Shown one piece after another: positions 29,385-42,500 of a stretch of 64,000 nt of DNA. Source of the stretch: Macrosoma leucophasiata (lineage: Eukaryota; Arthropoda; Insecta; Lepidoptera; Hedylidae); the NCBI GenBank assembly GCA_036365455.1, contig JAWQUS010000017.1:5270001-5334000 (forward strand). The letters run 5' to 3'. The number at the start of each line of letters is the position of its first letter. Position 1 is the first letter of the stretch. The notes beneath the pieces were generated by a model. The model was not told where the DNA came from. It made no database searches and worked only from the letters and a program-made list of their open reading frames with translations. The translations under genes were made by a program, and so were the position numbers.

Positions 29385-29515
29385 AAATATTTGTTAAAGT
29401 TAAAGTTTAAAGTAACATTTCAAATCCTTATCTAACTTATAGAAATCAGTTAATGTTAGTTAAGGATGTGAAATGTTACAATGACTTTAACAATTATCTT
29501 GGTGCAACAGAGGCT
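29385..29515. mobile_element. Palindromic MITE, family J
   Basis: Left TGGGTTATACCAAAATATTT then GTTAAAGTTAAAG; right AATGACTTTAACAATTATCT and TGGTGCAACAGAGGCTAAG. The centre pairs TTTCAAATCCTTATCTAACT with AGTTAAGGATGTGAAATG. Confidence 0.7.
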
Positions 29516-30331
29516 AAGTCTTAAGTCTCTGGAGTTACGAATGTGACGATTGTAGTTTTTTTAGAAATAATTGACGGGTCTGGTTATTGTAGTCAGGTGC
29601 CTAGATCTAGTGCTTTGCAAATATTATTAGAGTTAAGTCTTATGATGAAAACTATGAATAATACGTTTGTAGTTATGAAGGTAAAGAAATAATTACTGAC
29701 ACATAAAAATATATTATATTATAATTTGTTTCACATCCCACTTATATGCAATTTGGCGCATCGAAGGATTAGTATTTGAACAATATCAAAATAAAATAAA
29801 TACAAAACCCAGAATAAAAGAACAGAATAATAACGTAAAAAGTATGGGTCAATTTTTCAAAATTTTCAAAGCTACTTAAGATTTCACTAGGCACCTAGAC
29901 CAACATGTATCATTCTACATATTCAGATAGTAGTGTTACATTTACAAAGATTACAATAAAGGAACACAAAGCGCTTACAAAAGTAATAAAAAGTAATTAA
30001 ATATACATTGTGGTAAATTTGGTATACCTGTAGACTGGGCCGTGGAGTGTACGTTTCTGAGATCAATCGATTTATAAGATTCTTGTATCAATTAAGCAAA
30101 AAGGTTCAGACAAATTACAAGTCGCATGAGCTGCGAACATAATAAAAAAAGACGATAATAATTTTACAAATTGACGAGGAAACAACCTCGAACATCAAAG
30201 GCATTTCTCAAGTGCAGAAAAACCACAAACATCTGAAACATTCACACGAGATCGAGAAAATTCATTCACTCGTTGCAAGTCTAATCAGCTCCACGGTACA
30301 GCCCACCAAGAGATTTCTTGCTCATCGCAGT
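29516..30331. other. Region downstream of the BAMBI stop, probably 3' UTR or flank
   Basis: AT-rich, no gene and no clear repeat. Being immediately downstream of the BAMBI stop (minus sense), part of it should be 3' UTR; its end cannot be set. Confidence 0.4.
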
Positions 30332-30503
30332 CTATCGTTGAATATCACAGAACTGTTGGCAGGGGGGTAAGTCGACGAGTTGTGCTCGCTCGACCGCTAC
30401 CAGGCACCCGCCCGGCGCAACCAGGAGCGGCGCCGAGGAGTTCCCTACCCAAACTTTCTTCACATCTTCTGTATTATGCTGCCCTGGTGACATGTAGCCG
30501 CCT
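30332..30503 (-). CDS. BAMBI: BAMBI exon 5 (cytoplasmic tail, stop)
   Basis: Encodes GGYMSPGQHNTEDVKKVWVG to PPCQQFCDIQR and TAG. Acceptor TTTCAG restores the frame from exon 4 (AG|A). Much shorter than the vertebrate tail and GC-rich compared with its surroundings. The last exon is called because a stop follows in frame; an alternative downstream exon is possible. Confidence 0.82.
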
Positions 30504-33500
30504 CTGAAATACAGAGAAATTATCGATTTAGGCTTAGAACTTCAAGTGTAGTTACGCCAGAATATCTGGAGAAAACTGGTAAGTACTTGAAAAGTATAAT
30601 CCCATTATCAATTCAAGTTCTTTTTCCAGTATATACATTTATTATGTACAATTAAAATAATCATGGCAAGTTTCATACATTGATTTGTACAAAAAAAAGT
30701 TAGAAAAAGGTACAAGGTAAAACGGATTAGAAATATTATCTAGGGAACCTAAAGAACATTATCTGGTATTTAAAATATTTTTAAATCACCAGTACCACTA
30801 AGTTAAAATTCAAAATTTTTATTCCGAAGAGTTAAAAATATTTTAAGTATCAGGAAATGTTGTTTAGGTTCCCTGGTTAATATTTCCATGCTGTTTTTCC
30901 GTGTATCTTTTTTTATTTTTTACTGTTCCATTCTTGGCATGATCCTTTCAGAGTTGCTGTTTTTATGTTATGCTGCCTGGTCATGATGGTTTCTTTGTCA
31001 ACTTAAACTGCTATCAGTTTAAGCATTGGTATCACATTATGTTGCTTCAAAAGCATGGAACATTTTCAATTAAAAATATTATGTAAAATTCTTGAAATGG
31101 CTTGTTGTTGTTTCGTAAGCACCACTACATACTGTTAATTTTACTTTATTGAAATGTCTACTTCTTTATTTTCATTACTCACCTTAATTTCCTATCAGCA
31201 TGCAACAGTGCGTCGGCTCTCAACAGCCGCACAGCCACTGCCACCAGCAGGAACAATATCAGCGCGCCACACACTGGTACAGCTATTGTGGCGGCTTTGA
31301 ACCAAACCTCGCCGTTGTAGTTGGCACCACGTTCACTGGCTACACTGCCTTCTGGAATTTGAAAGAAGATATTTATTTATTTAAACTTTCTTGCCCTTAC
31401 AAGTACACGAGGTGGACTTAATTCTATGAAGCATTCTCGACCAGTCAACCTTGAGGTTATGTTGAGAAAAAAATATGTTGGTGCATTGAGAATAAAGTTA
31501 TAAACTAAAAGATTTACAAACCATAATGACATATTATATGATTTAATAAGCAAATAGTAAAATATCGAAGAGAGAAAGATATGCTTAATCATCGGATCTT
31601 AAGTAAGATCAGAAAAGACATGGAGCTAAGGGTTGAAGAGATTATGTCAGTAGCTAATGGGAATAATGGACCCACATTACCTGATGGTAAATAAGGTAGA
31701 TGGAAAATCTAATTAATATTACGTTAATTTTTCGACTGTTTCTGCTGGGGAAGATTGGGGAATGTATTGAGATCTACGCCTATGAACTCCTTTACCTGAG
31801 TTTTACCACAGAATAGACAGTAGTATAAAAATATATAAAATGGTTTATAGTGCATACTACGTTTTGCTTTGGTTATAACATCTAGCTTCAGAAGTAACAA
31901 CATCAAAGATTGCTGTTTCTCAGAGATCTTCATCATTGTTTACATCAAATCTTACTTTACTCAAATATGGTCAAATACCACAAAAAAAAGGAACAGAAAA
32001 AAGGTCAATTTCTTCATTTTCAGTTTATCAAAATGAATAAACATATCGGAAATATCTATAACATGACATATTTGTAAAACCCAGGATTACAAGATCATTT
32101 CGGCTTTCATCAATTTATAAGGACGACAGCTGATCAAATAGGTATCAAATAGTATGAAAAACACACTTAGTCATCTAGATAAATGGGTAAACGACATCTA
32201 ATCGTGCATTCAATTTAATAGAATGATCATCTAGTACGTTGAACATAGCACTTGCTAGCACAATGTGTATTGTTATGGCTGGCAGGCTATTATGTATGAA
32301 GACAGTTCCTTATCGATTTGGCATTCCATCACTCGATAGCTGCTGTATTTCGATATCAAGCTATAAAACACAAGAATTGCAATGTGCTTCTTAGAAAATA
32401 TGTCCCACAGAATCGAGTACCGTGAAACATTATGATTAAATTTTACATTGTTACTTTCTGCGTAGGCGCAAGCAGTGCAGGCAAAATTTGCATCCATAGA
32501 TATCAATACCTGTTTAGTATAAAAGTCGCTGACATCGTGCCTGTCTGCCAGCGACAAACTCCAAAACTATTCTTTTACCTACTTTTACCATAGAGCGACA
32601 CGGGCCACTGGCTGTCGCGGCGGACCGGAGGGGAGTAGCCAAAGCGTTTATTACCGATGCAAAACAGTTAAAATCGTCTATTTCTACGAAACTCACACCT
32701 TGACTTTTAAAAAATACATAAACAATTTCACGCACACATTAAAACTTCTGGGCGACAGACATAGGAACACTTGTACTTACTTGTACTTTGACTTAAGGGG
32801 AAGCCTGCCTAATAATATGGCTACTCCCCGCCGGTCCGCCGCGGCCGGTGGCCCATGTTGCTCGATGACTACTACAAACTACTTCGGACCCTCTTTTTTC
32901 TGGTGGTAGAGCTCCAGTGATGGAGCTCGCGAGCGTAGGTACCACCGCATTACCTAATATACTTGCCGCTAAATGGTAGTGTTCAGCACTATCGTGTTCC
33001 GGTCAGGTGGTAATCTATAATTGCCTAAAAACCCTGCAGTTTCACCACGGAATCCATAGATAACCAAACCAATGGATGGAGTGATTCATAAAGATCTTTA
33101 GCTGTTTAGTACAATAAAATTTTGTGCATATTGGCGGAAGTGTAATTATTATTGTTAAATATTATGTCGCAATATCTCTTATCGACTGGTAGTTTGTCTG
33201 GGGGTCTTGACCTTTTTTATTATGCTTTACTATTGGTGCGATTTTCACAAACGAATGAGACTTTTAGCAAGGAATTTCTGGTTTCCATTGACGCGTGACT
33301 TCTTATGTTTTCAAGTGAGAAAAATAAAATTTCAGCTTAACCCTAAAGATAGTATTCTTTCTAAGCAGGGGACCGTTTTTGATGAATAAAGATCTGATTT
33401 TATCACATCACTGATCTACTTCTGTTTCTTGGTATAATAAAATATCTGGCGAGAAGACTATACTCAAGTTTAAATTTATATGTTTATGTATGTCGTCACG

Positions 33501-36500
33501 CTTTCGTTATACCTAGTATGAAATATTATTCTCTAATATATCGTTATAGTTTATAATCTGCAGATCTAATAGAATTTCAACTTAAACGCACAAATGTTAA
33601 ACTCTATTTTCCCATCCACACGCGTCATTCGAGATTATATCTCTGTTATATAAGTGGTTTGCTGCACTTCCTATTTATTAACATAAAATAATTGATTGTG
33701 CTTTATGTATTTAGGTTCTAGTAAGACTCCGGAGTGAGAACACTATAAGTACATTCTTCTAGTATTCGAATTCTCTAGTTTTATGAAATGTTTATAGATG
33801 TAGGTTACAGAATTATCCCATTATTCATAAACGTACATTCGATAGGTACGCTTTAACTATAGAATACTTTGTCTTTGTCAGTTGCACTGTCAAATGTGCA
33901 GGATAGAAAGAGACAAGAGATTAGCAACACTTTAGCGAAAAAATGCTAAAATACTTTAGATAAAAACTTATGAATAAGCGGGTTACAATACATAGGTACC
34001 ATCAATGTAAACTGAAAAAACAATCTTTGGGGGCAGCCTTTGTCCAGCTGTGGACGTCTATTGGCTGAAATGATGATGATATATGTAAAATGTATGCTTG
34101 TTTGCCTTTTTAATGCCATAAAAATAATTATGAAGTGTCCTGTCTGGGGGATATTCTAAATAATTCTAATACGTGTGCTAATATTTGTAGTTCAAAATAT
34201 TGAGTAATATTTTGTTATTGCTACGAGTATCAGAATTCCATATAGGTACCCATTTTGACGTCAATCGTTAATCTGACTACGTGTTTGAACAAGTCCAAAC
34301 GTTATCAATTGCCCCGATTGTAACAATAGGCAATATGCTTATTTTAGTGTTTGAAGTTAGTAACTTTATTTCTTTATATACCTATAATATTTGATTATAA
34401 TTTTATAATATTGGGTAAAAAAGTATCTTATGGAAGTTGACATACCAAAACAACATTGCATCAGTTTGTAAGGTGATAGGAGCAAAGATTGCTATATTTA
34501 AAAATAAAAACTGCTACTGATAAGAATAAAACTACCTAATTAATGGTAATTTTACGCAGTTGTTTTTTTTGTAACGAAGAATAATTATGTGGATTGCACT
34601 GTTCCTGTTTGAGCATTTTAAATAGGGGTAGGTATTGAACTTATCCACGGTGTAACACTACCGATAAATACGAGTAGAACAAGCTGATTATAGGTAGTGC
34701 TTTTTAAAGTCTTCAAACTTTTCAAATTCAATTGTGTTTGGAAATTCAATTGTGTCTGGGTGCCGGTGGCCTTACGATCCTTGAAAGATTAAAGTGTGTA
34801 CTTGTGCCAAATTTCAAGTCTCTAGTACCAACAGTTTTTGCGCTAAACCGCGGACGGACAAACAGACAGACAGACATGGCGAAACTATAAGGGTTCCTTG
34901 TTTACGTCGGAACCCTAAAAACGATAGGCACGGGCAAAACTTGAAAACTCATAAACCCCGATGCTGCGCAGGAGTGAACCTAGTTAAGAGCCTCAGCTGT
35001 AGAGTCGCTAAATTTACTAAATTCTCATATCCGTGAACATCCCACGCTAAACATGATGCTTTTAAAATAGTCCGATGTTCATTCCTCAACTTTGGAATTG
35101 TAATGGCGTGTAATGTACGTCTAGTTTACATAGCTAGTCGTGATTCATCGGCGTGTTTACGTTAGATAAGAACACGACCAGAATAAATATCTTTGTTCGC
35201 GGAAACCGATACCACCATTTTGAGATTCCTGTTAAATTAATAGGTGCATAACATCAGCGCTATTTATTTTTTCCTGGTGTTTCAATACAACAAGCATTTG
35301 GAATTTACTTTCATCTTTAAGATGTGGAATTAGTTAAGCCTCTCCAGCTAGACTTGAAGCAGTATTATTACATATTCTCTGCTTGAAGTCTCGGAGGATT
35401 CAATCATATGATGGAAAAGTAGAGTGTTATCAGCATTTTCATTCAGATAATTCCCAGTAACAGTCTCAGAGTTTGGAAATTAAAATTCTTAATTAAAAAG
35501 AGTTACATTTGAAAATAAGTGTGTTTGCATAAATATGTTTACCGTCGCTACTTTTTACAGAATTATAGGATTGAAGTTACGTTTGAAATTAAAATTTCTA
35601 TCCAAATATTCGGGATGCACGATCTTTAAGATCGGTTTCGCGTTCAAACTAAACCAAACATGCTGTTAGCACCATCTGTTTATTATTAACCACTGGTAGA
35701 TCTTTCAATGGTCATAATGGGGTCTAAGCCTGGGTTGCTCCACGACAAAACATTTCACATCCATCTCTTACTTTAGCACATTTTAACTTTAACAAATATA
35801 CTGGTGGAACCCAGGCTTAAAGAGATAGAAATCCACTGATAGAGCTCAAGGACGTAGGCATCAATGCATTATCTAATCTACTTGCCGCCAAATAAATAGT
35901 AGTGTTCATTAGAGGCATTACAGCCTAGGCCTCAGGAGTGGCAACGCATCTACATTGAAGTCTCTGGTTTTCATGCAAATGTTCTTTGACTATAGTTTTC
36001 ATTTATCATCATCGTTAACTGTATTGTTTGCCACTTCATGCCAATGCCAGCTCTGAGAGGAGTATGTTCATTGTTCATGACATAAAAGCATCTTAAATAT
36101 AAGAACTTTACTGAAGAGTTCCAGTGTAAGTACTGGTGGTAGAGATCCAGTGTAGGAGCTCGAAGGCGTAGGCACTACCGCATTACCTAATCTAGCTGCC
36201 GCCAAATAGGAGTGTTCAGTGCTATCGAGTATCCTGTTCCGGTTGGGTGGTAAGGTATGGCCGCGTAATAACTATCACAGGGGTGGCAAAGCATCTTCAT
36301 TTTGACCTCTGGTCTTTGTGTGGGTGTCTATAGGCTGCAGTCATCGCTTAACATCAATGTGAACTGTATGCTTGTTTGCCACCTTCATTACATCCCTACT
36401 TCCCTACTATATAATTTATAATTATTAATATTACAAATGCGAAAGTAACTCTATCTATCTGTCTGTCTGTTTGTTACCTTTTCACGTCCAATGATTGAAC

Positions 36501-39500
36501 CGATTTTAATTAAATTTGGTGCAGAGATAGAGCTGACTTTGAGAAAGAACATAGGCTACTTAGTTATTTATAAAACGAAACCACGCGGGCGAAGCCGTGG
36601 GCAACAGCTAGTAAAAAATTAATTACCAATATCATTAGCAGTGAGGTTAAGCCTGGCTCTTGCCAGGGGACTGTCCTCATGGTTGCACAAGTCCCTGAAA
36701 CAGCAGAGCAGCAGGGAATGGTCTCTCGGCGGTGGACCACCAGGCGACGGTGCGTTTTGACAGTGGGATAATGCTTCTTGCTCCCTGGAAATAAAGAAAA
36801 GAACTAATTAATAACAATATTTAAAATTAAACTATGGTAAAGTTAAGATGTTAATAATTTTATGTATATTTGATACTAGCGGACCGCCTCGGCTTCGCGC
36901 GGGAGCAATGTTACCTACCCGCTCCTATTCGGCTTAGCGTGATGTTATATAGCCATCCTCGATAAATGGGCTATCTAACACTGAAAGAATTTTTCAAATC
37001 GGACCAGTAGTTCTTGAGATTAGCGCGTTCAAACAAACAAACAAACTCTATACGTATAGATTGAGTGAGTCGTCGTACAAATCATCCCATGGCAACCCAC
37101 AGGAAATTTTTTTCGGGATAAAAACTATCCTATGTTTTAATTCAAGTTACCCTCTATGTGTGTGCCAAATTTAATGAAAATCGGTTCAGCAGTTTTTGCG
37201 TGAAGAAGTAACAAACAAACAAAATTTCTAATTTATAATATTAGTAGGATGTATCTACACGCCCAGTCCATTTCGTAGGTACAACATATTGGTAATAATT
37301 TCTATACCAAACGTGTTGTATGTTTTAAATATTGTTATGATATAACCAACATCATATTTCTTGGTTCAATCGAGCAATCAAAGGGCCCTTTGGTTACACA
37401 ACCAAAGCCATCGAGTGTTTTGAATGCCAACCAGTTGTGCGAAGGTAAAAATAATTTAGATGTGATATTTTACTATGAAAACAACTTTAACTCTCAATGC
37501 CATACCGAATCTACGATATGATTTTTTTTTTTAAAGAAAAATGGAAAGAAAAATTTTACTTCAGGCGAGACTCGAACTACGATATGTTACCTACATTATC
37601 TATACAAATAAATAAAATTGGAGTGTCTGTTTGTTATATTAAAATAACCGCTTTTTACTAAATGTATATGTATGTTTACACGGTAAATATACAAAAACAA
37701 CATTTTTTTTTAATTTTTGTCTGTCTATCTGTTTGGTGGAGCTAATCTCGGGAACGGCTCAACGGATTTCGACGGGACTTTCACTGGCAGATAGCTTATG
37801 TAATAAGAAGTAACTTAGGCTACTTTTATACTAGCTGCGCCCACGACTTCGTCCGGGTAGATACTGAACAATCATAAATACTCACGCGGACGAAGTTGCG
37901 GGCACAGCTAGTATGAAAATATGTTTTGGACTCAGACTAAAGGAGGTTTTGGATTAACTGAGACTAACTGAAAATCTATCGAAATCAATCGAATCTCAGT
38001 TAATATGTTTTTTGATATTTTTTTTCTAATGATATAGCTGTTCTAATGATCAATAAATAATGCATCTGTGACATTTTATCAAAATAATTGTGTGTAAGTA
38101 TTGAAAATAAATATTATACGACCCTTTTATTCCCTGGTTAGCGACTACGTTAAATAGGAAAAAAATACATGTAAACATAACATTACTTATTTAATCAGAT
38201 TTTGAAACTTTTTTTCAAAAATTGCCACCTTGTTTTTACATAAAGCTGATATACACATTTACAATTTTATTCGTGTGAAAAAAGGTAAAGAAGGATTTAA
38301 TTAAAATATTTCAATCAGGAAATTATATCTAAATGACTTACTTAGGCCTTGCTCGTAAGCCTAAGTTAGTTATCTCATGACTAAAAAGGAAATTTGCATT
38401 ATGATAAACAAAAAGATTTTACCGACTAAACGTATGACATAAATAACTAATTTCGCATTATATATATAGTCATACAACGTGTAAAGAATACGAAAGTCTC
38501 AATTATACAACCTCATACATTTATGATTCCCACGACTTTAAAATTTAAGTTTAAAACTAGCAATAGCTGATTTATGTGATATTTTTCGTGATTTATGACG
38601 TACCGAATTGAGTTGTTTAGCTTGTTAATTGCTCAAGGAGTATATGCACACGTACGTTACCTACTTGTAAATATTGACACTGGACATGCCAACACATGTT
38701 AATAAAAAGGCCAACATTTAATTTTATATCGGTTAGATAAGTACCTTTTAATAAAATAAAAATAAGTTATTATCTGATCTTTGCGGTAAAATTTCAATTT
38801 TATTTATAGAAAACTTGTTTTAACAATTACAAACTTAAATAAAAAAAAAATAACAGCCAAATTAAATGAGTCGTAGCAAGTAATAGCAGCAACCGTAACA
38901 ACCGTATAATGGCAACCCATTATACGTCCCACTGCTGGGCACGAGTCTCTCCCCTTTTTTTTTGGGGGGGAGGCCTGGAGCTTACTCCACCACGCTGCTC
39001 CAATGCGGATTGGTGGAGGTGGGTGGGTTAGTGGCCAACCCACTGTCGGATGTTTTCAAACCGCCAATAAGGCCTCCAACAAGGTTTAACGACTTCTATC
39101 CATCGATAGCAACCGGGACCGACGGCTTAACGTGCCCTCCGAAGCACGGAAACGCGCATTTAATTTGCCACTAGCGGTCACCCATCACACTACCCGACCG
39201 CGCCCGTAGTGCTTAACCGAGCAGATCGCTTACGATCTACACCAGCCGCTGGGCCATGCGCGCCTCACAACAACCGTACTCAACAACCGTATGGCAATTG
39301 CTTTTTCTCACATACATTTCCAGTCGAAGAGTTTCTAGTTTCTACTAACCAAATTATAATACTCGTAGTTTATTTGTTTTTGATGCACTTCATATTTATT
39401 ATTATCAAATAATTAAAAAGAAACGCGATACGTCTCAAGTTTTATCAAAGCTAACTAATTTGAATACGCAGCTTTTCTCGTGGGAACATGGCGTTTGAAA

Positions 39501-42500
39501 GAAATTTGATCAAACATTCCTAAAGCTGGTTCAGAATGCCCTTAGATTCCGTTTGAAATAAGAATTTGTTAAAAATCTTCAGTTCCTAGAGCGGTTCCTT
39601 TAGGGAAAGATACAGTTGAGGAATAGTTTTTCAACGTGCGATCTATTGTAAATTGAGCTCATGATGTAAAGTAAAATAGAGCTGATGCTTCAATGCTGCA
39701 GAGACAAAAAGGCTTATTAAGCGGGGCAGCTTTGATGTGATTCAAGAATTTAGAATTGTAGAACTATTTCTAATTACTGTCATAGAAAAACCTTCCCAGG
39801 TTTGTCAACTCAATTCATAAATAAACTTTGATCATCTCTCTTAACTTTTCTCAGGATTAAATGTTTTTTAATCAACAGCATATTCTCAGATGTCACAAAA
39901 AATTAAATTTATCTCTTTTAATTAAAAATGATTATATCCTCGCTTAAAGTCCAAGTTGTACTAAAGTAGATGACGTATATTGTTAACGTAGCTAAATTTC
40001 AAGTTTTGAATTTTCTCGATTTTATCTAATTTAATACCCATAGAGATTTTTTTTACTAATAATAAAAATATATAATAATAAAAAGGATAATTTATGTTCT
40101 GTTAGATAACATAGTAAGTATAGTAATATAGTAAGTTTACATAGTGTAGTAAATTCATAATTAAATGACGAATTAATACTAAAATCATACTCTATAAGAG
40201 TATGTCTCTCATACAAATCGTATGTGTTACGTTATTGTTAAAAAAAATACAAAAGAAACCACTGAACAGAAATCGATGATAAAAAATAAAAAGATTCATG
40301 AAATTTTATTTTACAATTCACATTTCACGGACTTCATATGATTCTCATAAAATACAGTATAATAAATGTACCAAAATAAACAGCCAAAAGGCTTTCTCCC
40401 ATAGCTTACAAGAATGATTATAAATATTGGATTTAATCTAATCCCCCCTCAAACATCACAAATTCAGGCTTAAACTTGTAATGAGTCTATAAGGGATATC
40501 ATATCATTAAAATTCTAAAATATTTAAGAAATATCGTTCGTGTCTCGTGATACTGAACACGGAAGAAACAAAACAAAAATATTCATGGAAGCTGCCTTAC
40601 CAGAGTTTTAAACAACAAATAAATGTATGTGGCGCCAAATAATCTATAAGGCAATAGCTGCCTTGTTTCACGTCCAAAAAGTTATTCTGTGTAATAAATT
40701 AAGATAACAATGAATATATAAACATAACGAATAAAGTTACAATAAAGATGTACCCGGATTTGATTCGAATGACTTCATTGTACAAAGTAGTCAGTTATAC
40801 GTCGTATTAGCATAATCCTTAAATAATGGTTTGTAAAATCAAAAAAAATACGGTAAACTATTTAAATGGTAAATCACGAGACCGTTATAGGCAGTTCAAA
40901 GCACTTTAGTCGAATATATTTGGCATGATCTCATTGACCACTGATTTAAATTCAGCTAGATCTGAAAACTGACTGATACCTAAGTATTCGATGAAGAGAT
41001 TAGCCAGTTGTTAAATAAATATTATTGCAAAAGCTATTGTATGGTAGATTAAAAAAAAATGTATCCTTAGATATTGCCAAATTAATCAATCAATCAATCA
41101 ATCAATATTTATTGCAAAATGTACCTACTTACATTAAATTGGTCTTAAACTAAAACAGATAAGTCAGGTAAGTACATAAGCCCTTTTAAGGGGCATCGCA
41201 ATTTTGACATGTCAAGCAAGTGTCTAACAAAATAATAATAATATTTAACAACATACATCTAATACAATAATTTCATTTATATATAATTAATAATAAATAA
41301 AAGTTATACAATGTCAATGATAAGAATGTCATAATTCATAATAATAAGGATTCATTTGAAGTCAGATTAATTTAATATTCAGTTCCAATTCGCTAATTAT
41401 TTGTCACCTATAAATTCGTTAATTGAGTAAAAACATTTCGATATTAAAAAAGATTTCAAGCGTTTGTAAAATAGTTTGTCATTTGTTTCAGTTTTAATGT
41501 CACGAGGAATATTATTGTAAATTTTAACTGCTTTGTAGTGCGGTCCCTTTCTATATATCTCCATATTATTAATTAAAAAAAGGGTTGTCTAGTTTGGTAG
41601 TAGAAATTAGTTGTAAGATTGGGTTAAATATCTACTCCGAAATAATGAAATTATGAACAGAATGTTCCACATACGTATATAAAGATTTGAAAATAGATAT
41701 CACTCTAATTAATGCAACCATATACAATAATACGAGTAAAACATAAACAGTCCATCATGCAATAGATAAGACACCATTTCTTTGTCATCAATATAGTAGA
41801 ATAGAATCGCCAAAAGGGTTGAAACGTCTGCTATCTATTATAGAGATATGTGACATTATGTTTATTTTCCTCGTTTCCAAACGGTATAAGTCATTATGAC
41901 AATAAAATATATTGAGCTTTGTTACTCGACAATAGAGCACATTCTTGTGCTTGAGTTTATATGAAGTGTGACGCAGAATAGGTCGGCGTCCGAGCGGTTG
42001 CTATCTAGGATCCCGACCTCCGACACAACCCTGCCATCACCCTTATCACAGTAAATGAGGACAAAGATCCAACCGCAAGACAGATGTTATAGACAATAAA
42101 CAATCGACAATATTAATTAGCGATAAAACTGTAGAATTTCAATTTGAAACTGATCGAAATCTTAACGAAGCAAACTCGATCGTTAACCGAGATAATGGAC
42201 GAAGTGGATTGCCAAAAGCGAGCAAAACTTTAACGTAAAACAAATAAAAGCGGCGAACCTGTTCAGGACTGGCCCGATGAATAAGATAATCAAAGTACCC
42301 GACGAAGAAAAAGACGATCAGCGAAAGAATAATTAATGCGCGAATAAAATCAACAAGGATGAAGTACTTTAGTCGAATACTGAACAAAATGAACGTCGAA
42401 ATCGGTTAGGTAAACGGTTATGAAATTGTTGAAGAGTGATTTTGAAATGTCCGAAGACAAATTGATTGAAGATGCATTTGGTATATTTAGTACGGCGAGT

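Noticed and set aside
41084..41105. (TCAA)n as a CRISPR or satellite array
   Set aside because: It is a 4-bp microsatellite forming the tail of a LINE; no spacer-repeat structure exists anywhere in the window.
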